Shown in pieces: positions 54,866-62,954 of a stretch of DNA of 64,000 nucleotides; position 1 is the first letter of the stretch; each line of letters opens with the position of its first letter. A program made the translations under genes and the position numbers. Source of the DNA: Polaribacter sp. (lineage in GTDB: Bacteria; Bacteroidota; Bacteroidia; Flavobacteriales; Flavobacteriaceae); NCBI RefSeq assembly GCF_024639685.1, contig NZ_JAHEHX010000021.1:1-64000 (forward strand). The letters run 5' to 3'. Under the pieces are notes generated by a model. The model worked only from the letters and a program-made list of their open reading frames with translations. It was not told the origin of the DNA and ran no database searches.

Positions 54866-55162
54866 ATGCTTGTTAGAATTGTAAAAATGAGTTTACACTC
54901 AAGGTATATTGAAGAATTTCGAACAATGTTTGAAGAAAAAAAACTAAAAATAAGGAATAGTCAAGGTTGTGAATTGCTAGAACTGTATCAAGATAAAAAC
55001 AATCCAGAAATCTTTTTCACCTATTCTTACTGGAATAACGAAAGTGATTTAGAACGTTACAGAAAATCAGATTTTTTTAAAAAAACTTGGCAACAAACTA
55101 AAGGTTATTTTAATGAGAAACCAGAAGCTTGGAGTGTCACAAAGAAAGTAAGTTTACCCTAA
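54866..55162 (+). CDS. Antibiotic biosynthesis monooxygenase (ABM) domain protein
   Basis: 98 residues, a single ABM/Dabb-like ferredoxin fold. It begins LVRIVKMSLHSRYIEEFRTMFEE and has GCELLELYQDKNNPEIFFTYSYWNNESDLERYRKSDFF-type text, as in ABM proteins (SxWxxxxxxxxYR). Such small domains act as monooxygenases, isomerases or heme-degrading enzymes; the catalytic residues cannot be set from the sequence alone. It sits between the SAM-hydrolase gene and gldF, 9 bp from each. Confidence 0.85.
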   Translation: MLVRIVKMSLHSRYIEEFRTMFEEKKLKIRNSQGCELLELYQDKNNPEIFFTYSYWNNESDLERYRKSDFFKKTWQQTKGYFNEKPEAWSVTKKVSLP

Positions 55163-55171
55163 TAAAAGTAT

Positions 55172-55891
55172 ATGCTAGCAATTTTTAAAAAAGAATTTAT
55201 TTCATTTTTTGCAAGCCCAATTGCATACCTAGTAATTGGTGTTTTCCTACTAATTAATGGTTTATTCTTATTTATTTTTAATGATGATTTTAACATTTTA
55301 AATGCAGGTTTTGCAGATATAACTCCTTTTTTTAATTTAGCCCCTTGGGTATTTTTATTTTTAATACCTGCTATAACTATGAAAAGTTTTGCAGACGAAT
55401 ATAGCACTGGCACAATAGAACTTTTGAAAACTAACCCTATTTCTAATTGGCAAATTATCTTTGGTAAGTTTTTTGGATCTATCTTACTTGTTATTATTAG
55501 TGTTATACCTACATTAATTTACGCATATACAGTCTATAAATTAGGTAACCCTGTAGGTAACATTGATTTTGGAAGCACTATTGGTTCTTATTTAGGTTTA
55601 CTTTTTTTAGCATCTACTTACACAGCTGTTGGTTTATTTACATCAACATTATCAAAAAATCAAATTGTAGCTTTTGTCTTAAGTTTATTTATAACGTTTA
55701 TTCTTTTTTATGGGTTTGATGCAATTGCAACATCTTTTAGCAGAAACAGTTTTGCAATTCAGCAATTGGGTATTAACGAACATTTTAAAAGTATATCTAG
55801 AGGTATTATTGACACTAGAGATATTGTTTACTTTTTAAGTGTTACATTTTTCTTTTTATTCATTACTAAAACACGTTTAGATAATGAATAA
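55172..55891 (+). CDS. gldF: Gliding motility ABC permease subunit GldF
   Basis: 239 residues of the ABC-2 type: six membrane helices, starting with LAIFKKEFISFFASPIAYLVIG and including MKSFADEYSTGTIELLKTNPIS, the sequence typical of GldF. With GldG and the ATPase GldA it forms an ABC transporter first found through gliding mutants of Flavobacterium johnsoniae. gldA is not in this window, as in other flavobacteria where it lies apart. The stop overlaps the start of gldG by 8 bp. Confidence 0.94.
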   Translation: MLAIFKKEFISFFASPIAYLVIGVFLLINGLFLFIFNDDFNILNAGFADITPFFNLAPWVFLFLIPAITMKSFADEYSTGTIELLKTNPISNWQIIFGKFFGSILLVIISVIPTLIYAYTVYKLGNPVGNIDFGSTIGSYLGLLFLASTYTAVGLFTSTLSKNQIVAFVLSLFITFILFYGFDAIATSFSRNSFAIQQLGINEHFKSISRGIIDTRDIVYFLSVTFFFLFITKTRLDNE

Positions 55892-57524
55892 GAACATAAA
55901 ATATATAGCTGGTTTATGTATAGGTTTAATCATTTTAAACGTAACAAATCAGTCATTTTATAAAAGATTCGATTTAACTGCAGATAAAAGATATACACTT
56001 TCAGAAACCACAAAATTAATCTTATCAGAAGTAAAAAAAACACTTTTTATCACTGTTTACTTAGAAGGCGATTTTCCATCAGAATTTAAAAGATTACAAA
56101 TTGAAACTAGACAGTTTTTAGAAGAATTGGCTGCAGAAAATAGTCTGATAAAAATTCATTTCGAAAATCCTGATGATCGAAGAGAAGCTCTAATTAAAAA
56201 AGGCATGATGCCAAGCCAACTTTCAGTAGAAGAAGATGGTAAATTATCTGAAGCTATTATTTTTCCTTGGGCTGAACTTAATTTTGATAATAAAACTAGG
56301 GTTGTTTCACTCTTACCTACAACCATTGTTGCTAACCAAGAAGAACAGCTTCAAAAGGCTATTGAGAATTTAGAATACAGTTTTTTATCTGCTACAAATA
56401 GTATTTTAAAAGAAAAACAAAAAAATGTAGTGCTGCTTACAGGAAATGGACAATTGCAAGATATTTATCAATATAGCTTTTTGAGTGAAGTTTCTAAAAA
56501 ATATAGATTAACAAAATTTCCTTTAGATTCTGTAGCTTCAAATCCTCAGCAAACTTTGCAAGATTTAACTTCTATAGATTTAGCCATAATTACAAAACCA
56601 ACACAAAAATTTACAGGAGCAGAAAAATTTACTTTAGATCAATACATTACAAATGGTGGTAAAACACTTTGGATGTTAGATAATGTACAAGCAGATCAAG
56701 ACAGTTTGTTAGCTACAGGTAAAATGTTGGCTTACCCAAGAGATTTAAACATAACAGATTTATTATTTTCTTATGGAGTAAGAATAAATACAACTTTAGT
56801 AAAAGATTTATATGCCGCACAAATTCCATTGGCTACAGGAAATATTGGCAATCAAACTCAATATCAAAATTTAGATTGGTTTTACCATCCTTTAGTTTTA
56901 GGTAATCCTTATCACCCTATAACAAAAAATGTGGGTAATGTGCGTTTGCAATTTGCAAATCAAATAGACACTTTAAAAAATGATATTAAAAAAACACCTC
57001 TTTTAGTAAGTTCTTCATTAACTAGAAAAGTGGGTACACCATCAATAATTGAATTACAATCTATTGCAGAAGAACCTAAGGAAGAAGATTATGCCGCAGG
57101 AAATCAGTTATTTGCAGTTTTATTAGAGGGTAATTTTAAATCTGCCTATAAAAACAGAGTAAAACCCTTTAAATCAAACAATTATAAAGCAAATGCAACC
57201 CAGAATAAAATGATTGTAATTTCTGATGGTGATATTGCAAAAAATCAAATTTTAAAAGGGCAACCTACAGATTTATCTAGAGATAAATGGACAAATCAAG
57301 AATTTGGAAATAAAGACTTCTTAATGAATGCTATAGATTATTTATTAGACGATTCTGGTTTAATAAATTTAAGAAATAAAACATTAAAAATAAACACTTT
57401 AGATAAGCAAAAAGCCTATAAAGAAAGAACTTATTGGCAATTCTTAAACGTAATTTTACCTTTAGTTATTTTAGTTATTTTTGGTGTAGTACTTAACTAT
57501 TTACGTAAAAGAAAATACACTTAG
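55884..57524 (+). CDS. gldG: Gliding motility ABC transporter-associated protein GldG
   Basis: 546 residues. One membrane helix at the N-terminus (about 7-23) and one at the C-terminus (about 520-538), with a large periplasmic body in between. FDLTADKRYTLSETTKLIL near residue 35 and TLWMLDNVQADQDSLL (about 262) are characteristic of the GldG family, as is the ending LPLVILVIFGVVLNYLRKRKY. It works with GldF and GldA in the gliding apparatus; substrate unknown. It ends 4 bp inside the convergent reductase gene. Confidence 0.94.
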   Translation: MNKNIKYIAGLCIGLIILNVTNQSFYKRFDLTADKRYTLSETTKLILSEVKKTLFITVYLEGDFPSEFKRLQIETRQFLEELAAENSLIKIHFENPDDRREALIKKGMMPSQLSVEEDGKLSEAIIFPWAELNFDNKTRVVSLLPTTIVANQEEQLQKAIENLEYSFLSATNSILKEKQKNVVLLTGNGQLQDIYQYSFLSEVSKKYRLTKFPLDSVASNPQQTLQDLTSIDLAIITKPTQKFTGAEKFTLDQYITNGGKTLWMLDNVQADQDSLLATGKMLAYPRDLNITDLLFSYGVRINTTLVKDLYAAQIPLATGNIGNQTQYQNLDWFYHPLVLGNPYHPITKNVGNVRLQFANQIDTLKNDIKKTPLLVSSSLTRKVGTPSIIELQSIAEEPKEEDYAAGNQLFAVLLEGNFKSAYKNRVKPFKSNNYKANATQNKMIVISDGDIAKNQILKGQPTDLSRDKWTNQEFGNKDFLMNAIDYLLDDSGLINLRNKTLKINTLDKQKAYKERTYWQFLNVILPLVILVIFGVVLNYLRKRKYT

Positions 57525-58282
57525 ATTGCTAATAAATCATTATGAATAAACTCATAATTTAAGGTTTCTTGTATTTTTTTTGAAGAGATAATTTTCCATT
57601 CGTAACTCTCATTATTTTCGAACTCTGGCACATCAAAGCCTTTACTCAGTTTGGCTAACGTATAAAACTCTCTTCTAGTTGGATGATGATCTGCACAAGC
57701 ATTAAAAACCTGATTCCAAGCATTTTGATGAATGACTTCATGAATAATTTCAATACAATCTTCTCTGTGAATCATATTTATATATCCTTTTGGTTGAGGA
57801 ATTTTTCTACCTCCTTTAAACCAGTCTGATGGATGCCTATCACCACCAAATAAACCTGCAAAACGAATAATGGTAGTTTCAAAAAAATCACTTTTTAAAA
57901 ACAAACTCTCTATCTCAGTTAATGGTGTTTGTAGTGTAGAGTCTTCTTCCGTAATTACTTTATTAAATTTACCATAAACAGAAGTTGAACTGATAAAAAT
58001 CACTTTCTGAATTGATGAATTATTGATTTGAGAAATTAAATTTTCGAAACCATCAATGTCTTTAGAAATAATGGCTACTATTAAAATATCTGATGCTAAA
58101 AACAAATCAAACTCTTCATTTTCTGAGATATTTAACAAATGTGCTTCTATATTTTGCTGCTCTAAATTCTCTATTTTACTTTCTGAAGTTGTAGAACCTT
58201 TTACAGAAAAACCATCCTCTAAAAAAGATAAAGCCAATGGCTTTCCTAGCCAGCCACACCCTAAAATACTTATATTTCTCAT
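57521..58282 (-). CDS. NAD(P)-dependent epimerase/reductase, YeeZ-like
   Basis: 253 residues with the Rossmann start ISILGCGWLGKPLALSFLEDG (GxGxxG variant) near residue 4, and VIFISSTSVYGK (about residue 93-104), the SDR signature Ser with a Tyr in the SVYG context. HREDCIEIIHEVI and NACADHHPTRREFY are typical of the extended SDR/YeeZ group. The substrate is unknown. It is convergent with gldG (4-bp overlap) and has a TATATTTG box about 20 nt upstream. Confidence 0.88.
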   Translation of the reverse strand: MRNISILGCGWLGKPLALSFLEDGFSVKGSTTSESKIENLEQQNIEAHLLNISENEEFDLFLASDILIVAIISKDIDGFENLISQINNSSIQKVIFISSTSVYGKFNKVITEEDSTLQTPLTEIESLFLKSDFFETTIIRFAGLFGGDRHPSDWFKGGRKIPQPKGYINMIHREDCIEIIHEVIHQNAWNQVFNACADHHPTRREFYTLAKLSKGFDVPEFENNESYEWKIISSKKIQETLNYEFIHNDLLAI

Positions 58283-58303
58283 TAATATTAAATATATATT
58301 CTA

Positions 58304-58311
58304 CAAATATA
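58304..58311 (-). promoter_or_regulatory. Possible -7 box of the YeeZ-like gene (TATATTTG)
   Basis: Minus-strand TATATTTG lies 21 nt upstream of the ATG at 58282; no TTTG at the expected -33 position. Confidence 0.4.
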
Positions 58312-58359
58312 CAATGCTCATTTTAAGGTTTTGTTAACAATAAGCGTTTTTTGAAGTCG

Positions 58360-58367
58360 TAATTTTG
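58360..58367 (+). promoter_or_regulatory. Possible -7 box of the DUF2911 gene (TAATTTTG)
   Basis: TAATTTTG, 23 nt before the ATG at 58391. It fits TAnnTTTG, but the -33 position is not a match. Confidence 0.4.
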
Positions 58368-58390
58368 ATAAAATAAAAATAAAATATATT

Positions 58391-59239
58391 ATGAAAAAAA
58401 TTATGTTGACTTTCTTTGTAGCTACAATCACATTTGCTTTAAATGCACAGATTGAAACCCCAGCTCCAAGTCCATTTCAAAAAACTGAACAAAAAGTAGG
58501 CTTAACAGATGTTACTGTTGAGTACTCTAGACCAAGTATGAAGGGAAGAAAAATATTTGGAGGATTAGAAGATTACGGAAAAGTTTGGAGAACAGGCGCC
58601 AACGAAAACACCAAATTAACTTTTTCTACTGACTTTATGGTTGATGGAAATATGGTTAAAAAAGGGACTTATGCCTTATATACAATTCCCGGTAAAAACA
58701 CTTGGGATATAGTGTTATATTCTGATGCTACAAATTGGGGAAATCCTGCAAAATGGGACGAAAGTAAAGTAGCTGTTAAAGTAAGAGTTACGCCTATAGA
58801 AATGCCTATGGACATTGAAACGTTTACCATTACTTTTGATGATTTAACTAATAATTCTGCTGTTTTAGGAATTATGTGGGAAAACGTCTATATACCTTTT
58901 AAATTTGAGGTTCCTACAGACAAAATGGTTTCTAATAGCATTTCGAAAATAATGTCAGGACCATCTGCAAATGACATGTATGGTGCTGCTGTTTATTATT
59001 TACAGGCAGATAAAGATATTAATCAGGCACAAGAGTGGATTGATAAAGCTGTAGAAATGACATCTGCAAAACCTAGATTTTGGTATTTACGTCAGCAATC
59101 TTTAATTCATGCCAAAGCAGGAAAAACAAAAAGTGCAATTGCTGCTGCAAAAAAGTCTTTAAAATATGCAAAAGAAGCAGGAAATATGGGTTATGTAAAA
59201 ATGAACAAGACTTCTTTAAAAGAATGGGGAGCAATATAA
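58391..59239 (+). CDS. DUF2911 family exported protein
   Basis: 282 residues. A signal peptide (KKIMLTFFVATITFALNAQ, cut near 20) leads into the DUF2911 domain: SPFQKTEQKVGLTDVTVEYSRPS-type text near 28-50, VWRTGANENTKLTFSTD, GTYALYTIPGK and WNTWDIV-like (NTWDIVLYSD). The last ~90 residues hold TPR-like helices (AQEWIDKAVEMTSAKP; SAIAAAKKSLKYAKEAG). Function unknown to me; it lies in the envelope. Very common in Bacteroidota. It is convergent with the TPR gene. Confidence 0.9.
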   Translation: MKKIMLTFFVATITFALNAQIETPAPSPFQKTEQKVGLTDVTVEYSRPSMKGRKIFGGLEDYGKVWRTGANENTKLTFSTDFMVDGNMVKKGTYALYTIPGKNTWDIVLYSDATNWGNPAKWDESKVAVKVRVTPIEMPMDIETFTITFDDLTNNSAVLGIMWENVYIPFKFEVPTDKMVSNSISKIMSGPSANDMYGAAVYYLQADKDINQAQEWIDKAVEMTSAKPRFWYLRQQSLIHAKAGKTKSAIAAAKKSLKYAKEAGNMGYVKMNKTSLKEWGAI

Positions 59240-59253
59240 TTTAATAGATATAT

Positions 59254-60621
59254 TCAAATGTTTTTTTTATAATTTGTAAGTAGTGCTTTTACTTTAGTAT
59301 CCTCAAAAACATTAGGAAATAGTTCATCTAAAATAATATGATAATCGTAATCAATTTTTAAAGCCAATATTAAATGATTAAATCCATATTTTTTCTTGTT
59401 TAATATAAAGTACAACCCTGAGAGCCTGTACTCTATTTCAGCAGAATTTTTATAAATTTTTTGAGCCTTAAAAAGTATATAGATAGCTTTATCAAAAGCT
59501 CCTAAAAAAGATAATACATCTGTTAACGCAATATATACTTCTAGCTCATTGTTATTAAATTCGAGACAATTTTCAAAACCAGTAACTGCTTCTTCATAAA
59601 AATTTAGTTTAACTTTTATTTCTGCATATCTTTTCCAATACAATGGGTTTTGGTCGTCTATCTTTAAAGCTTTAGAAATGTAATAAGAGGCTTTTTCGTA
59701 ATCTTTTTCGTAATAGTAAAGATTTGTTAATAAAACCCAACCCCTATCTAACAATGGATCTTCGTGAACTGCTTTTTTATAATATGAAATAGCTACTTCG
59801 TAATTTTTTAACCTTTCATAGCACTCACCTACCCTTTCGTAAGCAAATGCAGTCGGATCGTCTAGTTCTAAAGTTATTAAATAATTTTCTATAGCTTCTT
59901 TGAATTCTCCTAATTCTTGGAGGGTTTTTGCTTTTTCTAAATAACCTCCTATAAAGGATTCATCAATAAGAACTGCATAATCAAAAGCTTTTAATGCTTC
60001 TTTAAATTGGTTTAATACAAAATACTGTCTTCCTAATTGATGCCAAGCAACTTCGCAGTATGGGTTTAAATTAATATAACTTATTAAGTATTCTATAGCT
60101 TGCTGATGCTCTTTTTGCATATCAAAACAATACACAATATTATATAGGGCAGCATAATCTTCAATATCTTCATCAATACATAACTTAAAAATTGATCTTG
60201 CGTTCTTAAAATCATCTAGATACAAATACTCCATACCCATCAGGCTCCATACATCTGCTTTATCATCTGTAAAAATTAAAGCTTTATTTAAGTTATCTAT
60301 TGCTTCCTTGTGTTTCCCTACCTTAGATTCAATTGAAGCCTGTTGAATAAAAACTTCGTCATTGTTGGGAGCTACAACTTCAATTTTTTGCAATAACTCT
60401 GAAGCACCCTCTAAATCATTTTCAAAAATGAATAGTTCTACTTTTAGTAATTTTAAGTCTACAGATTCTGGATGCTGCTCTAAGCCTAACTTTACTGCTT
60501 TTTTAGCCAAAGAATGTTTTCCTGCATCCATGTAATGGAAGATAATCTCCTCAAATTCAACCAAATCAAAAAAATATATATTGTTGGTTTTAAGCATCGA
60601 TTCAAATTTTACTAAAGACAT
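59254..60621 (-). CDS. Tetratricopeptide-repeat protein
   Basis: 455 residues made almost wholly of about twelve TPR motifs, for example HKEAIDNLNKALIF, FKEALKAFDYAVLI, YEVAISYYKKAVHEDP and YEKASYYISKALKIDD. No signal peptide or membrane helix is seen, so it is probably cytoplasmic and a scaffold for partners. No enzyme domain is attached. It is divergent from pyrR, with start codons 191 bp apart; the partner is unknown. Confidence 0.88.
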   Translation of the reverse strand: MSLVKFESMLKTNNIYFFDLVEFEEIIFHYMDAGKHSLAKKAVKLGLEQHPESVDLKLLKVELFIFENDLEGASELLQKIEVVAPNNDEVFIQQASIESKVGKHKEAIDNLNKALIFTDDKADVWSLMGMEYLYLDDFKNARSIFKLCIDEDIEDYAALYNIVYCFDMQKEHQQAIEYLISYINLNPYCEVAWHQLGRQYFVLNQFKEALKAFDYAVLIDESFIGGYLEKAKTLQELGEFKEAIENYLITLELDDPTAFAYERVGECYERLKNYEVAISYYKKAVHEDPLLDRGWVLLTNLYYYEKDYEKASYYISKALKIDDQNPLYWKRYAEIKVKLNFYEEAVTGFENCLEFNNNELEVYIALTDVLSFLGAFDKAIYILFKAQKIYKNSAEIEYRLSGLYFILNKKKYGFNHLILALKIDYDYHIILDELFPNVFEDTKVKALLTNYKKNI

Positions 60622-60742
60622 AGCTATGAGATTTGAATTATTAATTAAATGTACTATATCTAATAAGTAACAATAAAAAAAAATGGTTTTGTTTTCAACA
60701 ATTTAATTAACAAACTCAATATTGCATTTACGTACTTTAAAT

Positions 60743-60773
60743 TTTGCTCATACATATATTTACGTTAATTTTG
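60743..60773 (+). promoter_or_regulatory. Consensus promoter of pyrR (TTTG-N19-TAATTTTG)
   Basis: TTTG (60743-60746) and TAATTTTG (60766-60773) are exact matches with a 19-nt spacer. Transcription would start near 60779, giving a leader of about 34 nt. Confidence 0.85.
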
Positions 60774-60784
60774 ATTGTCGATAA

Positions 60785-60805
60785 CTATCAACCAAAATTT
60801 GATAG
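60785..60805 (+). promoter_or_regulatory. Hairpin in the pyrR leader (possible translational operator)
   Basis: CTATCAA-CCAAAAT-TTGATAG, a perfect 7-bp stem with a 7-nt loop, fills most of the ~34-nt leader and ends 7 nt before the pyrR ATG. There is no room for a transcriptional attenuator. It may block ribosome access. Confidence 0.4.
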
Positions 60806-60812
60806 CATTCTT

Positions 60813-61352
60813 ATGAGCAAAATAACGCTACTTAACTCAAAAGATATTGAAATTATTCTGCATAGATTGGCTTGTCAGCTAATTGAAAATCACAATGATT
60901 TTACAGAAACTGTTTTAATTGGCTTACAACCAAGAGGTTCTTACCTAGCAAAAAGATTATCTAATCTGCTCCAAAAAGACTATAACATAAAAAAATTAGA
61001 ATCAGGACTTTTAGATATTACCTTTTTCAGAGACGACTTTAGGAGAAGAAATGCACCTTTAGCAGCTACCTCTACAGAAATTAATTTTTTAATAGAAGAT
61101 AAAAAAGTAGTAATTATAGATGATGTATTGTATTCAGGTAGAAGTGTACGTTCTGCATTAACTGCCCTGCAATCTTATGGAAGGCCAAAAAAAATAGAAC
61201 TTTTAGTACTTATAGATAGAAGATTTAGCAGACACTTACCCATTCAACCCAATTATAGGGGAAGACAAGTAGATGCTATTAATGAAGAAAAAGTTTTAGT
61301 AACTTGGAAAGAAACACACAAAAAAGACGCAGTTTATATAGAACAGAGGTAA
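60813..61352 (+). CDS. pyrR: PyrR: uracil phosphoribosyltransferase/pyrimidine regulator
   Basis: 179 residues of the type I phosphoribosyltransferase fold. The PRPP loop VVIIDDVLYSGRSVRSAL (about 94-111) and FFRDDFRRR (about 70-78) are typical of PyrR. It makes UMP from uracil and PRPP and in some bacteria binds mRNA to control pyrimidine genes. The start is the ATG at 60813, since an in-frame TTG at 60744 is inside the -33 element. pyrB follows after one base, so the two are coupled. Confidence 0.95.
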   Translation: MSKITLLNSKDIEIILHRLACQLIENHNDFTETVLIGLQPRGSYLAKRLSNLLQKDYNIKKLESGLLDITFFRDDFRRRNAPLAATSTEINFLIEDKKVVIIDDVLYSGRSVRSALTALQSYGRPKKIELLVLIDRRFSRHLPIQPNYRGRQVDAINEEKVLVTWKETHKKDAVYIEQR

Positions 61353-61353
61353 T

Positions 61354-62283
61354 ATGGATCAATTAAGTGTAGAACATCTTTTAGGGATTAAATATTTAAA
61401 TGCCAATGATATTGATTTGATTTTTAAAACTGCAGATCATTTTAAAGAGGTAATCAATAGGCCAATTAAAAAAGTACCATCTTTAAGAGATATTACTATT
61501 GCCAATTTATTTTTCGAAAATAGTACAAGAACAAAGTTATCTTTTGAACTTGCAGAAAAAAGACTTTCTGCAGACATAATTAATTTTTCTGCTGGGCAAT
61601 CCTCAGTAAAAAAAGGAGAGACATTAATAGATACAGTAAACAATATCTTATCTATGAAAGTAGATATTGTAGTTATGCGTCATGGTAATGTGGGTGCAGG
61701 TGTTTTCTTATCAAAACATGTAAATGCAAAAATTATAAATGCAGGAGATGGAACACATGAACATCCTACACAAGCTTTATTAGATTCGTACTCAATTAGA
61801 GAAAAATTAGGTTCTGTAAAAGGCAAAAAAATTGTTATTGTAGGAGATATTTTACATTCTAGAGTAGCACTTTCTAACATTTTTGCACTACAATTACAAG
61901 GTGCTCAAGTAAAAGTTTGCGGACCCACAACCTTAATTCCAAAACATATAGCAAGTTTAGGCGTAGAAGTAGAAACCAACCTTAAAAAAGCATTAGAATG
62001 GTGTGATGTTGCGAATGTTTTAAGAGTGCAACATGAAAGGATGGATATCAAATATTTCCCATCAACTAGAGAGTATACTCAACTTTTTGGAATTAATAAA
62101 GAAATCTTAGACAATCTTGGTAAAAAAATAGTCGTCATGCATCCAGGACCTATAAACAGAGGTGTAGAAATTACTAGTGATGTGGCAGATTCGGATCAAT
62201 CTATAATTTTAAATCAAGTAGAAAATGGAGTTGCAGTAAGAATGGCTGTAATCTATTTATTAGCACAACAAATTAAGAGGTAG
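61354..62283 (+). CDS. pyrB: Aspartate carbamoyltransferase catalytic chain
   Basis: Joins carbamoyl phosphate and aspartate, the committed step of pyrimidine synthesis. 309 residues with the carbamoyl-phosphate site FFENSTRTKLSFELA (about 51-65), DGTHEHPTQALLDSY (about 132-146) and the C-terminal HPGPINRGVEI (about 262-272). No pyrI is seen next to it, so the enzyme may be a simple trimer. It uses the product of carB (17.4 kb). It follows pyrR directly and precedes a small conserved gene by 3 bp. Confidence 0.97.
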   Translation: MDQLSVEHLLGIKYLNANDIDLIFKTADHFKEVINRPIKKVPSLRDITIANLFFENSTRTKLSFELAEKRLSADIINFSAGQSSVKKGETLIDTVNNILSMKVDIVVMRHGNVGAGVFLSKHVNAKIINAGDGTHEHPTQALLDSYSIREKLGSVKGKKIVIVGDILHSRVALSNIFALQLQGAQVKVCGPTTLIPKHIASLGVEVETNLKKALEWCDVANVLRVQHERMDIKYFPSTREYTQLFGINKEILDNLGKKIVVMHPGPINRGVEITSDVADSDQSIILNQVENGVAVRMAVIYLLAQQIKR

Positions 62284-62286
62284 ATC

Positions 62287-62619
62287 ATGAAGGTAGATCA
62301 AAAATCTAAATATACTTTAATTCATTCTGATGAAAAAAAACTTGAGCCTCTTATTGAAAAACTTAATAACGAGGTAGACGATTTAAAAACTCAGGACATC
62401 ATTGTAATGTTTTCTGAAAATTTTAAGAGAGAAAAAGATGATTTTTTATTATTTTTGGGAACGGCAGCACACAAAAAAGAACTTGGCACATCATTAGTAT
62501 TAGTTTATAAAAACATAAATGCAGATGATTATCCAGAAGATTTTAACATTGTACCCACGTTAATAGAAGCTGAAGATATTTTAGATATGGAAGCTATGGA
62601 AAGGGAATTAGGTTTTTAA
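62287..62619 (+). CDS. Conserved 110-residue protein upstream of rnz
   Basis: 110 residues, acidic, without signal peptide. LEPLIEKLNNEVDDLKTQDIIVMFSENF and HKKELGTSLVLVYKNINADDY suggest an alpha/beta fold of the STAS-like kind. Databases often label such proteins ribonuclease Z because of the neighbouring gene, but no metallo-beta-lactamase motif (HxHxDH) is present here. I do not assign a function. It sits 3 bp behind pyrB and before the T9SS mini-protein. Confidence 0.82.
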   Translation: MKVDQKSKYTLIHSDEKKLEPLIEKLNNEVDDLKTQDIIVMFSENFKREKDDFLLFLGTAAHKKELGTSLVLVYKNINADDYPEDFNIVPTLIEAEDILDMEAMERELGF

Positions 62620-62645
62620 CATCTCATAAATTATATGCTAAAAAA

Positions 62646-62954
62646 ATGTTTTTTACTTTATTTTTAACTTTTCCAGCAATTGGTTTTTCTCAATCAAAAT
62701 CGATTGAAAAACTGTCTGCCGCTCCAAATCCGTTTACAACTTCTACCAACATTACTATTAATGCTACGAGTAATTCAAAAATTACATTGAACGTAATAAA
62801 TGTTTTGGGAAAAATTGTTTTTAAAAAAGAATATACTACAAAAATCGGTAAAAATAATTTAGCTTTTTATAAAGATGATTTAGCAACTGGTATTTATATC
62901 TATAGTATAAGAGATAAAAAAGAAATTATATCTAAACGTTTTGTTATTAAATGA
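62646..62954 (+). CDS. Minimal T9SS protein: signal peptide plus C-terminal sorting domain
   Basis: 102 residues. The N-terminus MFFTLFLTFPAIGFSQ is a signal peptide; the remaining ~85 residues are nearly all a type A T9SS C-terminal domain: AAPNPFTTSTNITI, KITLNVINVLGKIVFKKEY, LATGIYIYSIRDKK and the end ISKRFVIK. There is little or no cargo. An A7 tract just before the start (62640-62646) hides a better start: with one more A, an ATG at 62635 would give MLKKMFFTLFL. The stop overlaps the rnz start by 4 bp. Confidence 0.85.
   Translation: MFFTLFLTFPAIGFSQSKSIEKLSAAPNPFTTSTNITINATSNSKITLNVINVLGKIVFKKEYTTKIGKNNLAFYKDDLATGIYIYSIRDKKEIISKRFVIK

Noticed and set aside
60744..60812. A longer PyrR starting at TTG 60744
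   Set aside because: That TTG is inside the -33 element; the transcript begins after it. The same reasoning rejects TTG 21368 (pyrG), TTG 45812 (TauE/SafE), TTG 23093 (yidC) and GTG 33413 (dapA).
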